DNA of 60,000 nucleotides from Hydractinia symbiolongicarpus (Eukaryota > Cnidaria > Hydrozoa > Anthoathecata > Hydractiniidae). Both the position numbers and the translations under genes were made by a program. Shown here piece after piece: positions 23,344-33,310 of this stretch. Numbering within the stretch: position 1 is the stretch's first letter; every line of letters begins with the position of its first letter. Location: positions 10,215,001-10,275,000 of the forward strand of contig NC_079888.1 of assembly GCF_029227915.1 (NCBI RefSeq), read 5' to 3'. The notes beneath the pieces were generated by a model. That model made no database searches, was not told the DNA's origin, and saw only the letters and a program-made list of their open reading frames with translations.

Positions 23344-24322
23344 CCGATAAGACTGAAAAACTAAGCAAAATATATTATCAACCAGAACATCTTTGGATTG
23401 GACGCAAGGCTATCAAATTGATCGCCGAAAAATCTGGTCTCTCAAGGAAGAAAATTATACACTGGCTATCGCGTCAACTCTTGTGGCTCAGACATATTCG
23501 AGGTCGGAAAAAGATCAATTACCCTCATTTCACCATTACAAAGCCGAACGAAATGCATCAATTTGACTTGCTCTACATGCCCCATGATAAATTATATGGA
23601 AACACCTATAAATATATACTCACAGGCATCGATGTAGCTTTGCGCTACAAAGTGGCAAGATCTCTACGCACCAAGAAAGCCAGTGAGGTTGCGAGATGTT
23701 GAAGGACATTTACAAAGCGGGACCTTTGCGTTATCCGAGCATCTTTCAGTGCAATAATGGCTCAGAATTCAAATCGGATGTAACCAAGCTACTAGAAGGT
23801 AAGGCGGTTGAAATTAGACGTGCTACTACCAAGTACCATCATACTTTCACGGCGTTTGTCGAATCATATAATAAGGTACTCGCCGAAAGGCTATTCAAGC
23901 CCCAAGACGCGGAAGAGTTGGTCACTGATGAAACTAGTACTACATGGGTCAAACATCTATACAATATCGTGAAAAGCATGAACAATACCAAGACGGCTAT
24001 GATAGATATAAAACCTTCAAAGGCTATAAAGCTCGATGAGGTCCCGCTCGCGAAAAATGAGAAGCACACGGAGGAAAAGCCTCTACCACAAGACGGCCTT
24101 TTTCTCTACCTCCTGCAGCCTGGGGAAGAACATGGTGATGCTAAAAAACGCGCAACGGATGCCTATTGTAGCAAGAAAACATATAGACTCGACCATATAG
24201 TGACAGGTACGAGGTTATTATACTATTTGGCAGATGGACCTGATCGAAGTTTCGTATCAGAGGAATTGAGGTTAGTACCCGAGGATGTTGAGATACCTCC
24301 AGAGCATGTGCGCGAATGGTAA
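23322..24322 (+). pseudogene. Polinton retroviral-type integrase, frameshifted and catalytically altered
   Basis: This gene encodes the DDE-type (RNase H fold) integrase that inserts Polinton DNA. The first frame (ATG 23322 to 23702) has an N-terminal basic helical region and the first catalytic Asp in HQFDLLYM (residue 82). The frame changes near 23690. The second frame carries FQCNNGSEF, where the usual catalytic Asp is Asn (codon 23753-23755), then the Glu in FVESYN, and a C-terminal beta-rich domain (RLDHIVTGTRLLYYLADG) of the kind that binds DNA or chromatin. A frameshift plus a lost catalytic residue means no active enzyme. Gene order and motifs make the family call firm. Confidence 0.88.
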
Positions 24323-24371
24323 ATTTCTCGATTTTTGTGGTTCATAAGAGTTACAAAAACCATATAAACGA

Positions 24372-24727
24372 TTATGTAATGCTGATATCATGCAACCCTT
24401 CGAATAACTCACGCGTGGCGTCATCGGGTAAACTAAAATGATTACGCCATTAATTCTCTATCCCAAGATTATCATCCCTGAACCTATTCCATGTGTGTAC
24501 GGCGTTTGGATCATCGCATATTGGATTTCTTTCTATCACATTAGGATACATCTCCCGTAGGGTGCGGAGTTGATCATTTAAGGATCTACGTTGGCAACGA
24601 ATAATATAGTGGGGATGTTGGCCTTTTTTCCCACATTCATTAGGATCATTTTTATCAATAACACAGAGTACATTATCACAGGGATAACCATTAGGAACAT
24701 ACTGATCACGAAGCTCCGCAATTGGTC
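24372..24727 (-). pseudogene. 3' fragment of an unrecognised Polinton gene fused behind polB
   Basis: Reading downstream of the truncated polymerase on the minus strand, a different frame is open from about 24727. It includes CDNVLCVIDKNDPNECGKKG, a HPHYIIRCQRRSLNDQLR block and NPICDDPNAVHTWNRF. A TAA at 24450-24452 interrupts it, after which the same frame continues to 24372. No start codon precedes it. The YIIRCQ...LR...YPN pattern faintly resembles C-terminal domains attached to KilA-N/MSV199-type proteins of insect large DNA viruses, which is only an impression. It appears to be the tail of a separate gene joined to polB by a deletion. Confidence 0.5.
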
Positions 24728-27700
24728 ACGGCCCTCTTCACACCCTTGGCTTTTCTATCGCCGCCCTCTTTTGTTATTGCTTTATATGTGTAGGCCTTCG
24801 GTCTCAATGTGATGAATGAGGTCATAATTTTGCCGCCTAATTCGTCTTTCATAAGACCCACGACCTTCTTGTTCTTCCCAATTGGCAGGGGTCTGTTGTC
24901 ATTCTTGTCATAAGCACTCGTATCAAAACGTGTTTCTACATCATCGGCAATATCGCGGTAGAAGTCCTCTATTCGTATGTGGTAAATGAAGCTATTCGTA
25001 TCCATATATTGAAGCCTCAGTTTGCTACCATATTTTGGCTGCATGTAATCATAGTGGAACTCATACATAACGGTTTTTGACTGATCTAAAATAGATTGAC
25101 CTATATACACGGGCTTATCCATCTTAATACCCGTTCTGCCCATCTCAATACCCATGAGGTTCTTACTGAAGCAAATACCACTCTTAAAATTTGGTTGCAT
25201 AGTCAACTTCGAATATGCGGCTTCGTTCGTGACTAGCTTGATGTTGCGATGATTCCGGATATTGTCCATGGTTTTTCCAAACACCGAGAGGTTCATAAGC
25301 TTATAGAAGTCCTTCTCGAACTCGTTTTTTGGCGGCCGTTCTCAGCCTCGTGTTATGATCTATATAGTCCCGGAGCCAAGGCTTTTGATTAAACTGGATA
25401 GTGCGGTGCACCTTCTTAAGCTCGAGCCCGTGTTTCAGGGCTTGATGTAGAGCTCCGATGTGTACCACGTATTTCTTCTTATGTTCGAGATTTGGTATGA
25501 GCTTCTCAACTCTGTGAATCATCCTACGCTCCGGCAGGAAAGGAAGCTCGTTGTGCTTGTCGTGGAGCTCCTTCGGGTAATCAACATCGACCTCCAGGAT
25601 ATATCCTTGTTTGTTATCAGATACCTGCTTCTCGATCTTCTTTTCATTGATTTCTATATTCGACACCCATTTAAAACCATGGATTGGAAGGGGTTGACGC
25701 ATGGCCCAGCCATAGAGATTGTTGGCATCGAGGTACTGCAAATATGACGACTCGACCTCCGGGTCGTATTGGTTCCCCATATATTTATTATTGGCTTTAG
25801 CATATCGGTGTACAGACTGGGTGATCCCACCCCTTATTCCCTTTTTGAACATCAATAACATATCAGGATCCGTCAGTAGCTAAAGCTTTACACCTGTGTA
25901 CTTCAACGCTGCCTTCCATGCCAAGCCTAGTGCGCTGTAAAAATGAGCAGGATCGAGTTTGTATTGATTCTGGCAGACTCCCCGAAAATTCTGAAAGATA
26001 TCGGTAAGTAACAGGACGTCCACCACCAGATATGCGCCATGGTAATCGCCCATTGTTGTCTCCGGACCTTTTGGAGTAATGACATTCCAAACATTTTGAG
26101 CGTGCTCATAGTCATGATCGCTTATACCATTCATGTTTAAATTGCTATAGAAGGCCTCCTTCGATGGTAAATCATTCTCTTGGAATCGTTTCCAAGTATT
26201 CATATACTCGTATGGATATATACCTTTGCGTCGCATGAGCTGAAATGTATCCTCCTCAGGAAAATACCATATATTACCGTATATGTTTGCATTGGGCATC
26301 ATCGAGATTATTAGCTAATTTCTCAAGGCTTGATGGTATAAATCGACAGCTGTCAATGAATCTAATTTCGATCTTTTTGTAAAATTTACCATCGCAATAT
26401 CCCATGCCTGCAATGGGTACTTTGATTTTTACATTGAAGCTGATGTACTTTTCAGTGTATTCAGCGATACAACCTATATCCTGGGTGTCATATTTTTCGC
26501 CCAGCTCGCGAATAAACAAGTGAGCATCATACCCTGATAGGTTGTGGAATATCACAGGTACATGATTGGGTATTGTATACTTGAGGTTGCAGGTGTTGTG
26601 AGCCGCTCCTCGATATAACCCTGTGTAATGACAATGATTCCTAACCTTGCGATTTTTATCGTTGAATAGCTTCATGCAAATGTGACATGTTTCAGCAGTA
26701 TCATGCTCCCTCTTCTGATCCTCCGTTAATGCTATCATAGGCTTCTGTGGGAAAGTAGCGTAGAGCCGCTTTACCTCATCCTCCAGGTGGTTGACAAAGC
26801 GGGTTACACAGTCCTCGTCCCTGTATGCTGTTAGGGGGTCCTGCACTTCTCCATATGCGAAAGTAGAGTACGTGGCCCACCCGCATAGTGCATGCTTATT
26901 CAGCGTCTTGGTCTTAGTATCCCGAGCATTTTCCTTCATCTGTATCAGCAAGCTTTCAAAGTCTGCGTATATGACGAATGGGACTTTGAATTGCTGCTGA
27001 CCATCTTGGTAGTAAAGCCACTTTTCCTTTTCGCTTGGCATCGTGATCTTGACCGCTTCATTGTCCTTGCAGTAGGCATAATGATTGTCCCTTGATTCCA
27101 ATGTCTGAAATCCTTGTAAACAACTCATACAAAAATGCATCTTCCTAGTATTCCTAGATATCTCGCTACCTAATAATCGAGAAATATTTTTGATTGTTAG
27201 GTAATGATTCCTCTTCTCATCGGTAAGCAGTAGCAGATTAGCCTGCTTCTCTCTTTCATTAAATGTTGATCGTCGCAAGATATTAAAGCTCCTTCCCGTC
27301 GCATGCAAGACGTTCACGGCAATTTCGGGATTGTTCCGCTCAAATTTGTTAATGTCCTTGATGGATGTTGGAAATTCAATGCCTTGCCAGTTATACCGCT
27401 CCGCATATGGCCGGAGCTTGCTAATCCTCTGATGATTTGTACAAATCTCTTCATGATGTATGGCGGCGATAATCGCATATTTGAAACACTCCCCATCATC
27501 TTTTATAGGATTTATGATCGCTTTTTTCATCGAGATCCATCTGGGTGTTTCAATGTATGAGGAGCCTCTCGTTAACTTCAATTTATGAAAGTCTATATCC
27601 ATGTTATTGATTCTACCGATACTAAAGCCACTTTTCGGTAAAGCCGGATTTTCCACATGCGTTCTAATTTGAGCAAAAATCGTATCCAGCGATTTATCCA

Positions 27701-28430
27701 CGATGGTGCCTTGAAATACTGCTGTCATTTTGCTGTGAAATACCTTGTCTACTTCGATAAACTCGTTGGTACCATCGATTGGCTTCCTCCATAAAATCCA
27801 TAGGGAGCACTGGATTTTCGCAGAGCCCATTTCTTCCACTTGGTTCTCTATCAAATTTTTCACATGTGATCGTATCATACCAAGATACCCATCAATATCT
27901 GTTCCATCTATGCCAGCTATACGATAACTCTTGAATGTCTTGTGAAGAGCATGTTTATGTTCCTGAGGTGTAAAATCTTGCTTCGGTTGCTCTGAGGCAT
28001 GATCTTCCCTCGCTTCTTCCTCGACTTCACCAACCAGCGTCTTCTTAACACCATCATATAATGAAAGTATTCGAGTTTTTATCGATTTAAATGTTTCCTG
28101 CACTGGTTTCTTGATACTCTCTGGTGCATGTGATAGTACCCACTCTGACCACTCCCTTATTTTACTCCTGACTACTGGACGAGTTCTGTTCAGCTCCTGG
28201 CGTTTAAACTCATTCATTTCCTCGAATTTGGGTACATGTGGCTCTATCTTACTCTTAATGGGACGAGTCTTTGCCATCTGTTGCCTTTCAAAAATATCCA
28301 TCACGTCTGGTGTGAATGGGGTAGGAGTGAGTTCTAATAAACCAACAAGGTCTGCTTTGCGTAACCTGTAGTATCCATGTAAACCCCGCGCCTTAGCAAT
28401 AGCCCTCAATTCTTTAATAGTCTTATCCAT
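24706..28430 (-). pseudogene. protein-primed DNA polymerase B, inner copy, broken
   Basis: This is the family B DNA polymerase that would replicate the element by protein priming. The reading starts at ATG 28430 (after AATAA). In order it has: a SAP/Rho-N-like N terminus, a basic linker, a region with CFKYAIIAAIHH, a C2HC-type finger (CMSCLQGF..H..YC), exonuclease motifs YADFES and FHNLSGYDAHL, a Cys/His cluster (CHICMKLF...RNHCHYTG), motif A (DANNLYGWAM), motif B (SVFGKTM) and KAYTY. Lesions: a frame change at about 26274-26302, an in-frame TAG at 25880-25882, an extra base in the T6 run at 25325-25330, motif C reading YMDTNS (catalytic Asp to Asn, codon 24994-24996), and loss of the C-terminal end near 24727. 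It is non-functional. Confidence 0.92.
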
Positions 28431-28895
28431 TTATTATATAATATTTTGATTCCAACTAACAATTTTTCCAGCACGGTCATGATAATTTTTACTCATATTC
28501 TGTATAATATGAGTATATGCCTTTGCGCATGCGTTGATGATGTCATGTATCTTACATTTAATATTATTATATGTTATTATTTGTATTAATATTATTTTGT
28601 GTTAGTTATTGGCATTTAATATTATTTTGTGTTGGTGACTGGCATTATATTTAGGAAATTTACCTTGATGTGTCAGAACAGACATTTCTCTATCTCTAGA
28701 GGTAGACTGAGAAATATTTGTATAATATAAGTAATAATAAGGACAGACTTGCTACAGATGAATTTAAACTTGGAAAAAACACAGCCCAAATCAGAATAAA
28801 AGAAGATCATTAATTTACCTCGTTCAATCCATCTTAGCGTAAAAAATGGACGTTAAGCCGAAAATGATTATGATTGTCGCTAGGATTTATTTTTA
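25610..28895. repeat. tandem duplication unit A (polB half, TIR, host flank)
   Basis: This 3286-bp unit is repeated head-to-tail as 28901-32006 (3106 bp). It spans most of the exonuclease half of polB, the complete right TIR (28431-28697) and 198 bp of host flank (28698-28895). The junction carries a 5-base filler, ACAAC (28896-28900). Only about five substitutions were noticed between the copies. Confidence 0.92.
28431..28697. repeat. internal copy of the Polinton right TIR
   Basis: Duplicated with the flank, it now lies inside the element. It carries the two tandem 30-bp units (AATGCCA...AACACAAAATAAT complement) and ends CTATCTCT, followed by AGAGGT exactly as at the outer right end. Confidence 0.9.
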
Positions 28896-31541
28896 ACAAC
28901 TTTGTTATCAGATACCAGCTTCTCGATCTTCTTTTCATTGATTTCTATATTCGACACCCATTTAAAACCATGGATTGAAAGGGGTTGACGCATGGCCCAG
29001 CCATAGAGATTGTTGGCATCGAGGTACTGCAAATATGACGACTCGACCTCCGGGTCGTATTGGTTCCCCATATATTTATTATTGGCTTTAGCATATCGGT
29101 GTACAGACTGGGTGATCCCACCCCTTATTCCCTTTTTGAACATCAATAACATATCAGGATCCGTCAGTAGCTAAAGCTTTACACCTGTGTACTTCAACGC
29201 TGCCTTCCATGCCAAGCCTGGTGCGCTGTAAAAATGAGCAGGATCGAGTTTGTATTGATTCTGGCAGACTCCCCGAAAATTCTGAAAGATATCGGTAAGT
29301 AACAGGACGTCCACCACCAGATATGCGCCATGGTAATCGCCCATTGTTGTCTCCGGACCTTTTGGAGTAATGACATTCCAAACATTTTGAGCGTGCTCAT
29401 AGTCATGATCGCTTATACCATTCATGTTTAAATTGCTATAGAAGGCCTCCTTCGATGGTAAATCATTCTCTTGGAATCGTTTCCAAGTATTCATATACTC
29501 GTATGGATATATACCTTTGCGTCGCATGAGCTGAAATGTATCCTCCTCAGGAAAATACCATATATTACCGTATATGTTTGCATTGGGCATCATCGAGATT
29601 ATTAGCTAATTTCTCAAGGCTTGATGGTATAAATCGACAGCTGTCAATGAATCTAATTTCGATCTTTTTGTAAAATTTACCATCGCAATATCCCATGCCT
29701 GCAATGGGTACTTTGATTTTTACATTGAAGCTGATGTACTTTTCAGTGTATTCAGCGATACAACCTATATCCTGGGTGTCATATTTTTCGCCCAGCTCGC
29801 GAATAAACAAGTGAGCATCATACCCTGATAGGTTGTGGAATATCACAGGTACATGATTGGGTATTGTATACTTGAGGTTGCAGGTGTTGTGAGCCGCTCC
29901 TCGATATAACCCTGTGTAATGACAATGATTCCTAACCTTGCGATTTTTATCGTTGAATAGCTTCATGCAAATGTGACATGTTTCAGCAGTATCATGCTCC
30001 CTCTTCTGATCCTCCGTTAATGCTATCATAGGCTTCTGTGGGAAAGTAGCGTAGAGCCGCTTTACCTCATCCTCCAGGTGGTTGACAAAGCGGGTTACAC
30101 AGTCCTCGTCCCTGTATGCTGTTAGGGGGTCTTGCACTTCTCCATATGCGAAAGTAGAGTACGTGGCCCACCCGCATAGTGCATGCTTATTCAGCGTCTT
30201 GGTCTTAGTATCCCGAGCATTTTCCTTCATCTGTATCAGCAAGCTTTCAAAGTCTGCGTATATGACGAATGGGACGCTACCTAATAATCGAGAAATATTT
30301 TTGATTGTTAGGTAATGATTCCTCTTCTCATCGGTAAGCAGTAGCAGATTAGCCTGCTTCTCTCTTTCATTAAATGTTGATCGTCGCAAGATATTAAAGC
30401 TCCTTCCCGTCGCATGCAAGACGTTCACGGCAATTTCGGGATTGTTCCGCTCAAATTTGTTAATGTCCTTGATGGATGTTGGAAATTCAATGCCTTGCCA
30501 GTTATACCGCTCCGCATATGGCCGGAGCTTGCTAATCCTCTGATGATTTGTACAAATCTCTTCATGATGTATGGCGGCGATAATCGCATATTTGAAACAC
30601 TCCCCATCATCTTTTATAGGATTTATGATCGCTTTTTTCATCGAGATCCATCTGGGTGTTTCAATGTATGAGGAGCCTCTCGTTAACTTCAATTTATGAA
30701 AGTCTATATCCATGTTATTGATTCTACCGATACTAAAGCCACTTTTCGGTAAAGCCGGATTTTCCACATGCGTTCTAATTTGAGCAAAAATCGTATCCAG
30801 CGATTTATCCACGATGGTGCCTTGAAATACTGCTGTCATTTTGCTGTGAAATACCTTGTCTACTTCGATAAACTCGTTGGTACCATCGATTGGCTTCCTC
30901 CATAAAATCCATAGGGAGCACTGGATTTTCGCAGAGCCCATTTCTTCCACTTGGTTCTCTATCAAATTTTTCACATGTGATCGTATCATACCAAGATACC
31001 CATCAATATCTGTTCCATCTATGCCAGCTATACGATAACTCTTGAATGTCTTGTGAAGAGCATGTTTATGTTCCTGAGGTGTAAAATCTTGCTTCGGTTG
31101 CTCTGAGGCATGATCTTCCCTCGCTTCTTCCTCGACTTCACCAACCAGCGTCTTCTTAACACCATCATATAATGAAAGTATTCGAGTTTTTATCGATTTA
31201 AATGTTTCCTGCACTGGTTTCTTGATACTCTCTGGTGCATGTGATAGTACCCACTCTGACCACTCCCTTATTTTACTCCTGACTACTGGACGAGTTCTGT
31301 TCAGCTCCTGGCGTTTAAACTCATTCATTTCCTCGAATTTGGGTACATGTGGCTCTATCTTACTCTTAATGGGACGAGTCTTTGCCATCTGTTGCCTTTC
31401 AAAAATATCCATCACGTCTGGTGTGAATGGGGTAGGAGTGAGTTCTAATAAACCAACAAGGTCTGCTTTGCGTAACCTGTAGTATCCATGTAAACCCCGC
31501 GCCTTAGCAATAGCCCTCAATTCTTTAATAGTCTTATCCAT
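28880..31541 (-). pseudogene. protein-primed DNA polymerase B, outer truncated copy
   Basis: This is the duplicated N-terminal and exonuclease half of polB, reading from ATG 31541 through DANNLYGWAM and then into junction sequence and a stop at 28880. It shares the frame change (29565-29593) and the in-frame TAG (29171-29173) with the inner copy, so those lesions predate the duplication. It lacks exactly 60 codons relative to the inner copy, corresponding to 26985-27164 there. The missing codons include the C2HC-type finger just before the YADFES exonuclease motif. It has no polymerase palm motifs B or C and cannot encode a polymerase. Confidence 0.9.
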
Positions 31542-31808
31542 TTATTATATAATATTTTGATTCCAACTAACAATTTTTCCAGCACGGTCATGATAATTTT
31601 TACTCATATTCTGTATAATATGAGTATATGCCTTTGCGCATGCGTTGATGATGTCATGTATCTTACATTTAATATTATTATATGTTATTATTTGTATTAA
31701 TATTATTTTGTGTTAGTTATTGGCATTTAATATTATTTTGTGTTGGTGACTGGCATTATATTTAGGAAATTTACCTTGATGTGTCAGAACAGACATTTCT
31801 CTATCTCT
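31542..31808. repeat. Polinton right TIR
   Basis: About 267 bp, running from the polB start codon to the element end. Its complement matches the left TIR in two separated blocks. It ends CTATCTCT and is followed by the target duplication AGAGG (31809-31813). Confidence 0.9.
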
Positions 31809-31813
31809 AGAGG
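31809..31813. repeat. Polinton target-site duplication, right (AGAGG)
   Basis: This matches the five bases at 13394-13398. The same flank also follows the internal TIR copy at 28698 because it was carried along in the duplication. Confidence 0.65.
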
Positions 31814-32006
31814 TAGACTGAGAAATATTTGTATAATATAAGTAATAATAAGGACAGACTTGCTACAGATGAATTTAAACTTGGAACAAACACAGCCCAA
31901 ATCAGAATAAAAGAAGATCATTAATTTACCTCGTTCAATCCATCTTAGCGTAAAAAATGGACGTTAAGCCGAAAATGATTATGATTGTCGCTAGGATTTA
32001 TTTTTA

Positions 32007-32475
32007 TTCCTATTACCTCTTGCTTTTAGAAACAGTGTAGCTCATGGTTACATGGTTAAAAATGTGTGCTCCTTATTTATACAAATAAACGTTTTTTAAG
32101 TAACCATTCTTTCTAACTGAAGTAACTTTTTTGGATTTGAGTCAGTTTTAAAGGAATGGACCGTTGTTGACAGGCAGTTTTGTTCCAGCATGTCTTAAAA
32201 TAATACAGAAAAGCAAAAAACGAATAACTTGTAATACGTCTACCATTAAATTTAAGTAATAAATAGTATTACCACCCTTTTTTATGGTATTTTTTTGGTG
32301 CCCTGTTTGCCATTGATTTAGAGAAAGTAAACAGAGACTACTCGTTTTCGTGTTACTGACAATAGGTTATTTTGAACCTATTAAAAGGAGCGTAGATTAA
32401 GGTTTTAAAACCAGACATTGACATAAGGGTGGTCAAAGTCACCACAGATTCAAGATTTAGCAGAATGAAAATGGC
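32007..32475. other. non-coding host DNA
   Basis: Unique AT-rich sequence to the right of the Polinton. No gene or repeat was recognised. Confidence 0.5.
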
Positions 32476-32479
32476 TTAA

Positions 32480-33306
32480 GGTGGCAGTAACCCTTTTTTA
32501 TCTGTCCAAATAGCTGAATTATTTACTCAGTGTTTTATTTATACCTTTCTTTTTTTACTATTTTCTAAAAATATAGGCCTTAATGCATAATAAAATGATT
32601 TTAACTTAACACTAAAATTGCTGAGTCAGCAGAAATTTCTATTTAAAAATGTATCATAAACAAGAAAAAAATCGGCTACTATGAACTCCAACTTTTTACA
32701 ATCTCGTTATTTTTCATCAGCTTCTGTTTCTAAATGAACCTTGGGTTAACCCCGTTAAAACGGTGTGCGGATTTTTTTGGTCATTCTTATTTCTTTTAGC
32801 AATAGCCTTTTGTTTTCTTCAAAAGATTCTTTGTTAGTATCCCTTGCTGCATCGAACGCTGTTAGAAGAAAAATATTCCGAATAAAAAGATTTCCGCACA
32901 CCGTCTCATGCATTTCTGAAAATTTTAAAGTAAAACAAAAATCCTATCGAAAGTTAAAGCTCGTGCAGTGCAACATAATGAAGATCGTCTTGAATTTTTA
33001 CATAATGCGCCATCTTTGTTGTTATTAACGGTTCTCTTTAATAATTACGTCATTTCTTTCAGTACAATTTCGCAAGCACGAAGACTTAAACTATATTTGG
33101 CAAAACTAATTAATTATTCATGAATTTTATTTTCAAGAGGAATTGTTAAGACTGAATATTTTTGGTGAAAGATAATAGTATTTTAGCCATAAAATCGTGA
33201 CAAGTGTCTTATAACAGAAAAAATATGGATGTATAGTGTGAAAATAACATTTCGTAACTAATTACGTAAAAAAAATATTTAGATTTTTAAAAGGGTTACT
33301 GCCACC
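32480..33306. mobile_element. TTAA-flanked non-autonomous inverted-repeat element
   Basis: The termini GGTGGCAGTAACCCTTTT (32480) and the exact complement ending at 33306 are flanked on both sides by TTAA (32476-32479 and 33307-33310). TTAA duplication is characteristic of piggyBac and a few other superfamilies. At 827 bp with no transposase it is a MITE-like element. Inside is a second inverted pair, CGGTGTGCGGA at 32761-32771 and its complement at 32893-32903, which may be a nested small element or a hairpin. Confidence 0.65.
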
Positions 33307-33310
33307 TTAA

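Larger units (their letters stand above)
13399..31808. mobile_element. Polinton/Maverick element, degenerate
   Basis: The boundaries are set by inverted repeats starting AGAGATAGAG at 13399 and ending with its complement at 31808, flanked by AGAGG. The interior carries the diagnostic trio of Polintons: protein-primed family B DNA polymerase, retroviral-type integrase and a double-jelly-roll-type major capsid protein, plus several small genes. Genes are tightly packed and intronless on both strands. The interior is visibly GC-richer than the host flanks. Allowing for the 2.7-kb insertion in the left TIR and the 3.1-kb duplication at the right, the original element was roughly 12.6 kb. That is small for the group. 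No packaging ATPase or cysteine protease was found. Numerous lesions show that this copy is inactive. Confidence 0.93.
28901..32006. repeat. tandem duplication unit B
   Basis: This is the second copy of the 3.1-3.3 kb unit. Apart from the 180-bp deletion, its length matches unit A exactly, so no other net length difference has accumulated. It ends in unique host sequence at 32007. Confidence 0.92.

Noticed and set aside
27303-27560. Plus-strand frames inside polB (also at 30414-30671, 28111-28371, 31222-31482)
   Set aside because: Antisense shadows of the polymerase, duplicated only because the unit is duplicated.
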